5,310 nucleotides of DNA from a bacterium (GCA_028696285.1 JAQVHJ010000195.1:1-5310); one strand, 5' to 3'. Numbered from the stretch's first letter, positions 1-4,923 are shown. The notes: generated by a model from the sequence alone, not told the origin. A program made the numbers and translations.

Positions 1-135
1 TAAAAATCTATTAAAAGTTTCCCCATTTTTTAAAATCAGCACAATTCCACTTGGTAAATCTAATAATTCCCCTATAATACAGTATTTATTAAATTCAAAG
101 ATAAAATTTTGGGGAAACTCCTGAAAACTCCTCAC
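1..135 (-). CDS. Possible 5' part of an unrecognised minus-strand gene, cut by the window edge
   Basis: Read leftwards, this frame is open for 45 codons to the window edge. It contains protein-like sequence such as KYCIIGELLDLPSG and IVLILKNGETFNRFL, with a plausible alternation of hydrophobic and polar residues and codons ending mostly in A or T, as in the real genes here. The frame is closed upstream by a stop at 157-159, so the only usual start is GTG at 133-135. That start lies in the loop of the palindrome at 111-149 and has no properly spaced ribosome-binding site. The repeat may therefore have replaced or invaded the original 5' end, making this a gene remnant. The opposite strand is also open over 2-121 but translates to less protein-like sequence. 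I do not recognise the product. The reality of the gene is uncertain and depends on sequence left of the window. Confidence 0.33.
   Translation of the reverse strand, partial: MRSFQEFPQNFIFEFNKYCIIGELLDLPSGIVLILKNGETFNRFL
16..31 (+). repeat. Extra copy of the AGTTTCCCCATTTTTT arm of the nearby palindrome
   Basis: The 16 nt AGTTTCCCCATTTTTT here recur exactly at 141-156, where they form the right arm and start of the T-run of the terminator-like palindrome. A third, inverted version of the GGGGAAACT core is the left arm at 111-119. Three copies in 156 bp suggest local duplication or a mobile palindromic repeat. Confidence 0.6.
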
Positions 136-158
136 TCCGGAGTTTCCCCATTTTTTTT
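111..158 (+). terminator. Terminator-like hairpin (11-bp perfect stem plus T8)
   Basis: GGGGAAACTCC (111-121) pairs perfectly with GGAGTTTCCCC (139-149) across a 17-nt loop. An A and eight T residues (151-158) follow, which is the layout of a rho-independent terminator for plus-strand transcription entering from the left. The loop is longer than usual for a terminator, and related arms nearby (16-31) suggest it could instead be a dispersed palindromic repeat. It would overlap the start of the possible minus-strand gene. Confidence 0.5.
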
Positions 159-176
159 ATTAAATTTAGTTCAATT

Positions 177-199
177 AATCAACAAATGACATGTTGATT
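177..199. repeat. Inverted repeat AATCAACA / TGTTGATT
   Basis: AATCAACA (177-184) and TGTTGATT (192-199) are perfect inverted copies with a 7-nt spacer. There is no T-run, so this is not a terminator. The size would suit a dimeric repressor site or a simple hairpin, but no promoter is obvious beside it. Confidence 0.4.
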
Positions 200-220
200 T
201 ACAAAAGAATTTTATTTAAT

Positions 221-389
221 GAATTTATTCTAAATATGTTTGTAGTCCATGGTTTTAACCGCGGTTTATATATTAGTTGAATTTATTCTAAATATGTTTG
301 TAGGCCGTGGTTTTAACCACGGTATACTGAACCACAAACAATCACGAATTTATTCCTGATATGGATTCCATAGTCCGATTAATCGGACT
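221..389. repeat. Three-unit array: conserved leader followed by a palindrome
   Basis: Unit 1 (221-265) and unit 2 (279-323) match at 42 of 45 positions, 58 bp apart. Each starts with GAATTTATTC-TAA-ATATG, continues through TAG(T/G)CC, and ends in a palindrome. Unit 3 (346-389) is diverged but keeps the order GAATTTATTC, 3 nt, ATATG, TAGTCC, palindrome. The unit 2 palindrome is CCGTGGTTTTAACCACGG (305-322), with perfect 8-bp arms. Unit 3 has AGTCCGATTAATCGGACT (372-389), a perfect 18-bp palindrome of unrelated sequence. Unit 1 (247-264) is imperfect. Function is unknown. Confidence 0.65.
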
Positions 390-430
390 GATACAAGGGC
401 TGAAGCCGGGATATTTTTCTGTTCTTTATT

Positions 431-492
431 TACCCAGGCAGATTGCCGTGTCCCTTCGCTTCGCTCCGGTTCTCGCAATGACATTACCTGGG
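431..492 (+). repeat. Dispersed AGATTGCC...GCAATGACA element, copy 1, with flanking inverted repeat
   Basis: AGATTGCC (440-447) opens and CGCAATGACA (474-483) closes this element. ATTGC (442-446) pairs with GCAAT (475-479), and CCCAGG (433-438) with CCTGGG (487-492) outside it, giving an imperfect hairpin. Other copies lie at 573-600, 661-696 (inverted) and 4267-4323. Such elements are widespread intergenic repeats and often give rise to false short ORFs, as here. Confidence 0.6.
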
Positions 493-495
493 CAG

Positions 496-524
496 GGCAA
501 TGCACCCTACGTGGTGCTATTGCC
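496..524. repeat. Bulged hairpin with CACCCTACGTGGTG apex
   Basis: GGCAATGCACC (496-506) pairs with GGTGC (513-517) plus ATTGCC (519-524), leaving one bulged T at 518 and a 6-nt loop. The apex ACCCTACGTGGT closely matches the hairpin at 639-662 although the outer stems differ, so the two belong to one repeat family. There is no downstream T-run. Confidence 0.6.
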
Positions 525-572
525 TACTTACATAAGAACAATAAATTGTTTAATTATTTATAACACCCAGAT

Positions 573-600
573 AGATTGCCACGCTACGCTCGCGATGACT
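573..600 (+). repeat. Dispersed AGATTGCC...GATGACT element, copy 2 (short form)
   Basis: AGATTGCC at 573-580 and CGCGATGACT at 591-600 bracket a short centre (ACGCTACGCT). The layout matches the element at 440-483 with a shorter interior. Confidence 0.55.
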
Positions 601-638
601 TTATATCGTCTTCGAACCAAATCACGTCATTAGCGAAG

Positions 639-662
639 CAGTGTACCCCACGTGGTACACTG
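639..662. repeat. Perfect 9-bp hairpin with TACCCCACGTGGTA apex
   Basis: CAGTGTACC (639-647) is the exact inverted copy of GGTACACTG (654-662), separated by CCACGT. The apex ACCCCACGTGGT resembles that of the hairpin at 496-524. Its right arm runs directly into the inverted dispersed element at 661-696, so the two may be one composite repeat. No T-run follows. Confidence 0.65.
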
Positions 663-696
663 TCATTGAGATGGAGAGAATCGACTGAAGCAATCT
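661..696 (-). repeat. Dispersed AGATTGC...CAATGACA element, copy 3 (inverted)
   Basis: Read on the minus strand, this begins AGATTGCTTCAGTCGA and ends TCTCAATGACA. The terminal sequences match the plus-strand copies at 440-483 and 573-600, with a diverged interior. Confidence 0.55.
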
Positions 697-705
697 CTTT
701 AATTA

Positions 706-733
706 GTGGAGAGTGGACGGTGGAGAGTGGATA
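706..733. repeat. Two-copy 14-bp tandem repeat
   Basis: GTGGAGAGTGGA occurs at 706-717 and again at 720-731, with CG and TA as the respective last two bases of each 14-bp unit; a further GTG follows at 734-736. No coding role is visible. Confidence 0.6.
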
Positions 734-814
734 GTGATAATGGTAGATGTGAATCGTGATTTGTCATTGTACTATCGAGACAAAGTTGATATCTAGTAAG
801 CAAAGCGAAGCGTC

Positions 815-834
815 ATGGGTTGCTTGCAACCCGT
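815..834. repeat. Short hairpin GGGTTGC-TT-GCAACCC
   Basis: GGGTTGC (817-823) pairs with GCAACCC (826-832). The stem extends by a T-G wobble and an A-T pair to 815-834. It is flanked by GCGAAGCG-type sequence also seen at 4745-4752. There is no T-run, so it is a repeat hairpin rather than a terminator. Confidence 0.5.
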
Positions 835-843
835 AGCAAACAA

Positions 844-875
844 ACCGTTCACCGTTTACCGTTCACCGTTTACCG
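844..875 (+). repeat. Heptad tandem repeat ACCGTT(C/T), four units
   Basis: ACCGTTC, ACCGTTT, ACCGTTC, ACCGTTT and a final ACCG run head to tail, equivalent to two exact 14-bp units. The array leads straight into the 38-nt repeat at 874-911. A degenerate counterpart (TTCACGGTTTACC) lies in the same relation to the second copy of that repeat near 5099-5111. Confidence 0.65.
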
Positions 876-911
876 AATCAGTGTTAAATTGTTGAGTCTG
901 GCACCGATTCA
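874..911 (+). repeat. 38-nt repeat upstream of the SWIM-SNF2 promoter (copy 1)
   Basis: This stretch matches 5118-5155 at 36 of 38 positions. It runs from CGAATC through GTGTTAAATTGTTGAGTC to GGCACCGATTCA. Its ends are imperfect inverted repeats (GAATCAGTG against CACCGATTC), so it can form a weak stem-loop. It ends 8 nt before the -35 box. The other copy also lies just upstream of a strong promoter. Confidence 0.7.
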
Positions 912-919
912 TTTTCCCC

Positions 920-948
920 TTGACTTATTCAGGCATATATTATATAAT
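920..948 (+). promoter_or_regulatory. Near-consensus sigma-70 promoter of the SWIM-SNF2 locus
   Basis: A TTGACT -35 box (920-925) and a perfect TATAAT -10 box (943-948) are separated by exactly 17 bp. Transcription would start near 955, giving a leader of about 22 nt that contains the AAAGGA ribosome-binding site (964-969) before the ATG at 977. Confidence 0.8.
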
Positions 949-976
949 TTACTAATTATTTTAAAAGGAATATGAT

Positions 977-1420
977 ATGGAAGCACAAGATATCTTAAGA
1001 TATTCCGAGGATGAAAATATCTTTCGCCGCGGAGTAAAATATTATGAAAATGATTATATTGTTAATTTTAATAAGACGGAAGACAACAAGATCATTGCCT
1101 ATTCCCTTGGAAGCGGGCCTAATAAACGGTATAAGATAGAGATATCATTAGGAAATAATGATATAATAAAACATAGCGAATGCACCTGTTTATATAACAG
1201 GGAAGGTTTTGTATGCAAGCATATCGTTGCAGCTTTATTATATTACATAAGAAGATTTAGCATGAAAAATCCTATTATCAATGATAAGGAATATTTTAAA
1301 GAAGACAAAATAATAAGAACTGAAAGATATCAAATATTCAGTCAATTTGTCAAAGAAGAGTTGGAAGAAAATTCTAAATTATTCAAGCTGGAAAAGAATG
1401 AAGACACAGAAAGAAATTAA
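977..1420 (+). CDS. SWIM zinc-finger protein; probably the N-terminal part of a split SWIM-SNF2 protein
   Basis: This 147-residue ORF carries a SWIM zinc-binding motif CxCx8CxH (C69, C71, C80, H82; ECTC...CKH), followed by the hydrophobic helix IVAALLYYI. The preceding residues (FRRGVKYYENDYIVNF) also fit the N-terminus of bacterial SWIM proteins. SWIM domains bind DNA or protein and, in bacteria, are often fused to the N-terminus of SNF2 ATPases. The ATG at 977 is well supported: AAAGGA lies at 964-969, a strong promoter is upstream, and an in-frame stop at 962-964 excludes an earlier start. The C-terminal 50 residues are charged. The TAA at 1418-1420 is in frame with the SNF2 ORF downstream, so this is probably a truncated N-terminal domain rather than a naturally separate protein, though a stand-alone SWIM subunit is possible. 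Confidence 0.85.
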   Translation: MEAQDILRYSEDENIFRRGVKYYENDYIVNFNKTEDNKIIAYSLGSGPNKRYKIEISLGNNDIIKHSECTCLYNREGFVCKHIVAALLYYIRRFSMKNPIINDKEYFKEDKIIRTERYQIFSQFVKEELEENSKLFKLEKNEDTERN

Positions 1421-1465
1421 CGTTTAGCTTATCTGATTAGTATTCATGACTTTCGTTATAATAAA
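1418..1465 (+). other. In-frame TAA and open 15-codon gap between the SWIM and SNF2 ORFs
   Basis: The stop TAA (1418-1420) is followed by C, a context usually considered weak for termination. The 45 nt up to the ATG at 1466 contain no stop in this frame and no purine-rich ribosome-binding site. A TATAAT string at 1457-1462 has no matching -35 box, and its transcription start would fall after the ATG, so it does not supply a promoter for the downstream ORF. Confidence 0.7.
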
Positions 1466-4171
1466 ATGGGGTGGTATATCAAGCCATGCCTTCAATACAT
1501 AAAGAAAAGCGGCGCATTTGGGCGGTTAGAAAAATTTAAGCCGGAAAATATGCCTGATAATATTTCTCCCGAAGACCTTGCATTAGTCAATAAGTTAATT
1601 GCATTCGGCGAAGAGGATTCACTGAGATATTATATAAAGAGTCTTAAGGAAACTGCATCGCCTGTTTTTATAGAAAATACAGGTTCGCCTGTTGAAGAGG
1701 TATTTAAAAAAATAAAAAAGATTGAAATTAACTTTAATATATATTCCGCTTCTAAAACCTTAAGTAATGTTGATTATATTCAGCTTTTTACAATAACCGA
1801 TGATACCGGCGAGATCCATAAAACAACAGCAGTTTCTGAAATTCCGAGAGATGCATTTAATCTATGGATTATCTGTAAAGATAATGTCATATATTACAGG
1901 GAGAATGACAGGAAAATGTATCTGTTCTTTAAAATGTTTATTAAGGAACGCCATCATCTAAACATTACAGAGATTAAAATGTTCAAAGAAATGTTAACAA
2001 AGTATGATATACCCGATATCAAGATAAATATTCCCAACGACTCAATATTGCTTTCAAATCCTGTCCCAAAAGTTATTCTTGAGTTGTCAGATTATCTTCC
2101 CAATCGGACAAAGTATGAGATCAAGTTCGATTATAAATATCACATAGTATCACAGTATGATGACTACCATTACATAACACATCAAGACGGCAGTGAAATA
2201 AAATTAATAGAACGAAATTCCGATTATGAGAAAATAGTATTGGCATATCTCCAAAATGAATTATCAAAATATACATCAACAGATTTTCATTTATTTCTAA
2301 TCAAGTATAATTTATGGGAGTTCATATTAAAGGCAGGGAAGGATTTTATAGACAAAGGAATAGAGATCAGGGTTGATAACAAAATAATTTCCGGAACAGG
2401 AAAAGCACAGGTTCGTTTTCATGTTGAAAGCGGTATTGACTGGTTTTCTATTACACCTAAAATTATTGCAGAAAATGAAGAAAGTATTGATATAGATTTA
2501 AAAAATATGGAAATAAGCAATCAATTATTAAAAGCAGGTAATATGTTTTACATCCTCACACAAGAAGATATTGAAAAATTGAAGCTGCTTCGTCAAGATG
2601 GAATCAACAACGACAATAAGATTAATGTTTCCAAATACAATTTCAATTTAATAAACGAACTTTTCGATGAAATTGAGAATAATAATGATCCCGAAATACA
2701 AAAGAGCAGGGAGATAATCGATAAATTATCAGATTTTAAATCGATAAAGCAAATAAGTTCTCCAGAAAATTTAAAAGGGAAGCTGCGCGACTATCAATAT
2801 GCCGGTTATATTTGGCTGAATTTTTTAAAAGAATATGACCTGAACGGGATTCTTGCCGATGACATGGGCTTAGGAAAGACAATTCAAACCCTTGCCCTAT
2901 TATTGAAAATGAAGGAGGAAAAAAAGAAATTTACCGCATTGATCCTCGCGCCTGTCTCCACGATCCTTAACTGGGAGAATGAAATAAATAAATTTACTCC
3001 TGATTTAACATACTTAATCTATCACGGAAAAGATCGAGGTGAGACCATTAATAATTGGACTGACCATGACATTATCATTTCAAGTTATCACACAGTTCGG
3101 AACGATATCGAACGTATTTCAGGATTTCAATTCGATTATATAATTCTTGACGAATCACAAAGCATTAAGAACTCAGCCACGAAAATATTTAAAGCGATAA
3201 AAATGCTCAAATCAACCCGGAGATTGACCTTAACCGGGACACCAATTGAGAATAACACTCTTGAATTATGGTCTCAAATGGAGTTTCTCAATCCAAATTT
3301 CCTCGGTTCAATTACACATTTTAAAAGTCAATTTACAAAACCCATAGAAGGACATAATGATAAGAATACACTTGAAAAATTACGGAAGAAGATCTTCCCG
3401 TTCATATTACGAAGAAAAAAGGAAGACGTATTAAAGGAACTTCCCGAAAAGACGGAGATAATCCAATATTCCGAGATGGAGAAAGGTCAAGCGAAACTTT
3501 ATGATGATTTGAGGAGGTTATACAAGGAAGAGATCTCAAAATCCATCGAAAAGTCCGGGGTCGAAAAATCAGCAATGCAAATTTTAACGGCGCTTCTGCG
3601 TCTGCGTCAAGTTTCATTATTCCCCGGATTAATAGATAAGAAGTATGAAAACATAGGATCCTGCAAGTATGAACAGTTTCAGGAATTATTAGATGAGATA
3701 TTATCCGAAGAACATAAAGTTGTCATATTCTCTCAATTTGTCGAAGTATTGAATTACTTAAAAAATCATCTTGACAACAATAAAATAAAATACTCATACT
3801 TTGACGGTTCAACCGAAATCAAGAAAAGGCAGAAACAGATAGATGACTTTCAGAAGAGACATGACCTCAAGGTAATAATGATCAGTTTAAAATCCGGCGG
3901 ATTTGGCATAAATTTAACAGCCGCAGACTATGTAATCATATTTGATCCATGGTGGAACCCCGCAGTCGAAACACAGGCGATAGACAGAACTCACAGAATA
4001 GGTCAGACAAAAAAGGTATTTGCATATAAATTAATAGTAAAGGGAACCGTTGAAGAAAAAATCCTCGAATTGCAGAAAAAGAAGAAAAAATTAGCAGATG
4101 AAATAATTTCAATAGATTCCGGCCTATTTAAAAAAATAACAAAAGAAGAGATCTTAAATCTTTTCAGCTAA
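1466..4171 (+). CDS. SNF2-family ATP-dependent DNA translocase (SWIM-SNF2 type)
   Basis: This 901-residue ORF has a full SNF2 ATPase in its C-terminal half, numbered here from M1466. LRDYQ lies at 440-444, Walker A DDMGLGKT at 465-472 (K471), motif Ia LILAPVSTILNW at 492-503, DESQ at 562-565 (family usually DEAQ or DEAH), LTGTPIEN at 589-596, VVIFSQF at 752-758, SLKSGGFGINLTAA at 807-820, and QAIDRTHRIGQ at 837-847. The ending ITKEEILNLF is typical of a complete C-terminus. Residues 1-430 look like the bacterial SNF2-associated region. Family members use ATP to translocate on duplex DNA and remodel protein-DNA complexes; the specific role here is unknown. All catalytic motifs are intact. The start at 1466 is doubtful because it has no ribosome-binding site and similarity appears to extend upstream. 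No partner or defence gene lies beside it. Confidence 0.93.
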   Translation: MGWYIKPCLQYIKKSGAFGRLEKFKPENMPDNISPEDLALVNKLIAFGEEDSLRYYIKSLKETASPVFIENTGSPVEEVFKKIKKIEINFNIYSASKTLSNVDYIQLFTITDDTGEIHKTTAVSEIPRDAFNLWIICKDNVIYYRENDRKMYLFFKMFIKERHHLNITEIKMFKEMLTKYDIPDIKINIPNDSILLSNPVPKVILELSDYLPNRTKYEIKFDYKYHIVSQYDDYHYITHQDGSEIKLIERNSDYEKIVLAYLQNELSKYTSTDFHLFLIKYNLWEFILKAGKDFIDKGIEIRVDNKIISGTGKAQVRFHVESGIDWFSITPKIIAENEESIDIDLKNMEISNQLLKAGNMFYILTQEDIEKLKLLRQDGINNDNKINVSKYNFNLINELFDEIENNNDPEIQKSREIIDKLSDFKSIKQISSPENLKGKLRDYQYAGYIWLNFLKEYDLNGILADDMGLGKTIQTLALLLKMKEEKKKFTALILAPVSTILNWENEINKFTPDLTYLIYHGKDRGETINNWTDHDIIISSYHTVRNDIERISGFQFDYIILDESQSIKNSATKIFKAIKMLKSTRRLTLTGTPIENNTLELWSQMEFLNPNFLGSITHFKSQFTKPIEGHNDKNTLEKLRKKIFPFILRRKKEDVLKELPEKTEIIQYSEMEKGQAKLYDDLRRLYKEEISKSIEKSGVEKSAMQILTALLRLRQVSLFPGLIDKKYENIGSCKYEQFQELLDEILSEEHKVVIFSQFVEVLNYLKNHLDNNKIKYSYFDGSTEIKKRQKQIDDFQKRHDLKVIMISLKSGGFGINLTAADYVIIFDPWWNPAVETQAIDRTHRIGQTKKVFAYKLIVKGTVEEKILELQKKKKKLADEIISIDSGLFKKITKEEILNLFS

Positions 4172-4188
4172 TCCAATCAATCCAATCA
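4171..4188 (+). repeat. Tandem 9-bp repeat ATCCAATCA x2 at the gene end
   Basis: ATCCAATCA occurs at 4171-4179 and 4180-4188, beginning on the last base of the SNF2 stop codon. No hairpin plus T-run follows, so no intrinsic terminator is apparent immediately after the gene. Confidence 0.5.
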
Positions 4189-4266
4189 ATAATCTTTAAA
4201 TATCCGGTATGTATTTTAATAATTCCAAACAGTAAGCGATTAAAAAACCGAAATTCGTATCTCTGT

Positions 4267-4323
4267 AGATTGTTTACATTGCCGCAGTCAGGATGAAAGT
4301 ATTCTTCCTTCCTTCGCAATGAC
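4267..4323 (+). repeat. Dispersed AGATTG...GCAATGAC element, copy 4 (diverged)
   Basis: AGATTG at 4267-4272 and TTCGCAATGAC at 4313-4323 reproduce the termini of the left-flank copies, around a longer and unrelated interior. The right end is clear. The left end is a weaker match. Confidence 0.45.
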
Positions 4324-4442
4324 TTTCCAATGTTATGACGACCTGTTTATAAATTATTTTATCTTGTCCCTTCCATTCCCTGTTTATATATCTTCTTCTT
4401 TCTTATTCCTCTTACAAGTCTCGTAAAAGTCCCTGTCCATAA

Positions 4443-4461
4443 AATTCAACGCTGTTGAATT
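4443..4461. repeat. Perfect 8-bp hairpin AATTCAAC-GCT-GTTGAATT
   Basis: AATTCAAC (4443-4450) and GTTGAATT (4454-4461) are perfect inverted copies around a 3-nt loop. The stem is AT-rich and no T-run follows, so a terminator role is unlikely. The following AGTAATCAG is repeated at 4465-4473 and 4478-4486. Confidence 0.45.
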
Positions 4462-4517
4462 ATCAGTAATCAGATCGAGTAATCAGTAAGAGATAAATAT
4501 TTATCTTTTCCGTTTGG

Positions 4518-4531
4518 TCCGCGGTTAAAAA
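4518..4531 (+). repeat. TCCGCGGTTAAAAA motif, copy 1
   Basis: This 14-nt motif recurs exactly at 4978-4991. A close inverted relative, TTTTAACCGCGG (253-264), is part of the palindrome in unit 1 of the left-flank array. Confidence 0.5.
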
Positions 4532-4544
4532 CACATTTAATTGC

Positions 4545-4572
4545 TGTCTAAGTATCAATCGCTCTTTGGTTC
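4545..4572 (+). repeat. 28-nt repeat, copy A
   Basis: TGTCTAAGTATCAATCGCTC through TTTGGTTC matches 4648-4675 at 27 of 28 positions. ATTACTATA follows both copies, directly in copy B (4676-4684) and after a 15-nt insertion in copy A (4588-4596). Confidence 0.65.
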
Positions 4573-4647
4573 TAAGTATCTCTGTTAATTACTATAAAAA
4601 AACAGCGTGATCGGCCTGTTCAGTAGTTTCAAATCACATTCTCTCGT

Positions 4648-4675
4648 TGTCTAAGTACCAATCGCTCTTTGGTTC
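4648..4675 (+). repeat. 28-nt repeat, copy B
   Basis: This is the near-identical partner of 4545-4572, differing at one position (TACCAATC for TATCAATC). Downstream similarity (TACTATA, ATCTTAAA, AAGT) continues weakly and is shared with the partial copy starting GCTCTTTGGTTC at 4912. Confidence 0.65.
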
Positions 4676-4758
4676 ATTACTATACAAATATCTTAAAGTA
4701 AATAAGTTATATTTTCTTTTTAATCCCGTTTTATCCTGCGACAAGCGAAGCGCAGGCG

Positions 4759-4786
4759 TCCCGATGTTTCGGAGAAACTATCGGGA
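4759..4786. repeat. Long hairpin TCCCGAT-GTTTC / GAAAC-ATCGGGA
   Basis: TCCCGAT (4759-4765) pairs with ATCGGGA (4780-4786), and GTTTC (4766-4770) with GAAAC (4774-4778), leaving a GGA loop and one bulged T. It is the most stable-looking structure in the right flank. The nearest T-run (4803-4812) is about 17 nt away, so it is better read as an intergenic palindromic repeat than as a terminator. Confidence 0.6.
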
Positions 4787-4814
4787 TCATTATTCTTGCA
4801 TTCATTTTTTTTGT

Positions 4815-4831
4815 TAAGCATCAATTGCTCT
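4815..4831 (+). repeat. Diverged copy D of the 28-nt repeat
   Basis: TAAGCATCAATTGCTCT matches TAAGTATCAATCGCTCT of copy A (4549-4565) at 15 of 17 positions. Confidence 0.45.
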
Positions 4832-4869
4832 AAACATTTGCACTATTATTTACAATGCTATATTCAAAA

Positions 4870-4891
4870 TTTACAATTATCAATTGTTAAA
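4870..4891. repeat. AT-rich hairpin TTTACAATT / AATTGT(T)AAA
   Basis: TTTACAATT (4870-4878) pairs with AATTGT (4882-4887) and AAA (4889-4891) around an ATC loop, with one bulged T. It is composed almost entirely of A and T, so the structure is weak and could be compositional. Confidence 0.35.
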
Positions 4892-4911
4892 TCTTAAATT
4901 TTCAATGCGAA

Positions 4912-4923
4912 GCTCTTTGGTTC
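4912..4923 (+). repeat. Partial copy C of the 28-nt repeat
   Basis: GCTCTTTGGTTC is identical to the 3' part of copies A and B. The following AGTATACTAT and ATCTTAAA resemble the sequence after copy B. Confidence 0.45.

Larger units (their letters stand above)
136..976. other. Repeat-rich intergenic region, no supported gene
   Basis: About 780 bp before the promoter at 920 hold no convincing gene. The one open frame of any length (361-633, plus) runs across palindromes and dispersed repeats and translates to low-quality sequence, so I treat it as spurious. The content is an inverted repeat (177-199), a three-unit leader-plus-palindrome array (221-389), dispersed GATTGC/GCAATGAC elements, several hairpins, two short tandem repeats, and finally the 38-nt repeat and promoter of the SWIM-SNF2 locus. 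Confidence 0.75.
977..4171 (+). pseudogene. SWIM-SNF2 gene interrupted by one in-frame TAA
   Basis: From 977 to 4171 a single reading frame contains only one internal stop, TAA at 1418-1420 (codon 148 of 1,065). Codons 149-163 between that stop and the next ATG are open and encode RLAYLISIHDFRYNK. This joins smoothly to the SNF2 ORF and resembles the start of the region found between the SWIM and helicase domains in bacterial SNF2 proteins. The ATG at 1466 lacks a Shine-Dalgarno sequence. The rebuilt protein, about 1,063 residues plus the unknown residue 148, has the domain order SWIM, SNF2-associated region, SNF2 ATPase, helicase C, which is a known bacterial architecture. One base change (for example CAA to TAA) would explain the break. 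The rest of the frame shows no decay, so the event is recent, a sequence error, or tolerated by readthrough or reinitiation. Confidence 0.65.

Noticed and set aside
221..389. CRISPR-like array
   Set aside because: Only three units with unequal spacing, similarity extends through most of each unit, the gaps are short, and no cas gene is present.
562..565. Small RNA gene or tRNA in the left flank
   Set aside because: No cloverleaf, tRNA-like conserved arms or promoter-terminator pair was found; the hairpins are explained as repeats.
361..633. 90-codon plus-strand ORF
   Set aside because: It runs through the palindrome at 372-389, two dispersed elements and a hairpin, has no ribosome-binding site, and its translation is what these repeats give in any open frame.
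1457..1462. TATAAT as an internal promoter for the SNF2 ORF
   Set aside because: No -35 box at suitable spacing, the predicted start falls after the ATG at 1466, and the bases are explained as codons of the continuous frame.
3402..3617. 71-codon minus-strand ORF
   Set aside because: It lies wholly inside the SNF2 helicase domain on the opposite strand and has no independent signal.
977..4171. SWIM plus SNF2 pair as part of a phage-defence system
   Set aside because: SNF2 proteins occur in some defence systems, but no nuclease, methyltransferase or other partner gene is present, and solo SWIM-SNF2 proteins are common.
4380..4440. Short minus-strand ORF starting ATGGACAGGGAC, 18 codons
   Set aside because: No ribosome-binding site or promoter, very short, purine-rich low-complexity composition.
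4759..4812. Hairpin plus later T-run as a terminator
   Set aside because: The T-run is about 17 nt from the stem, too far for intrinsic termination.
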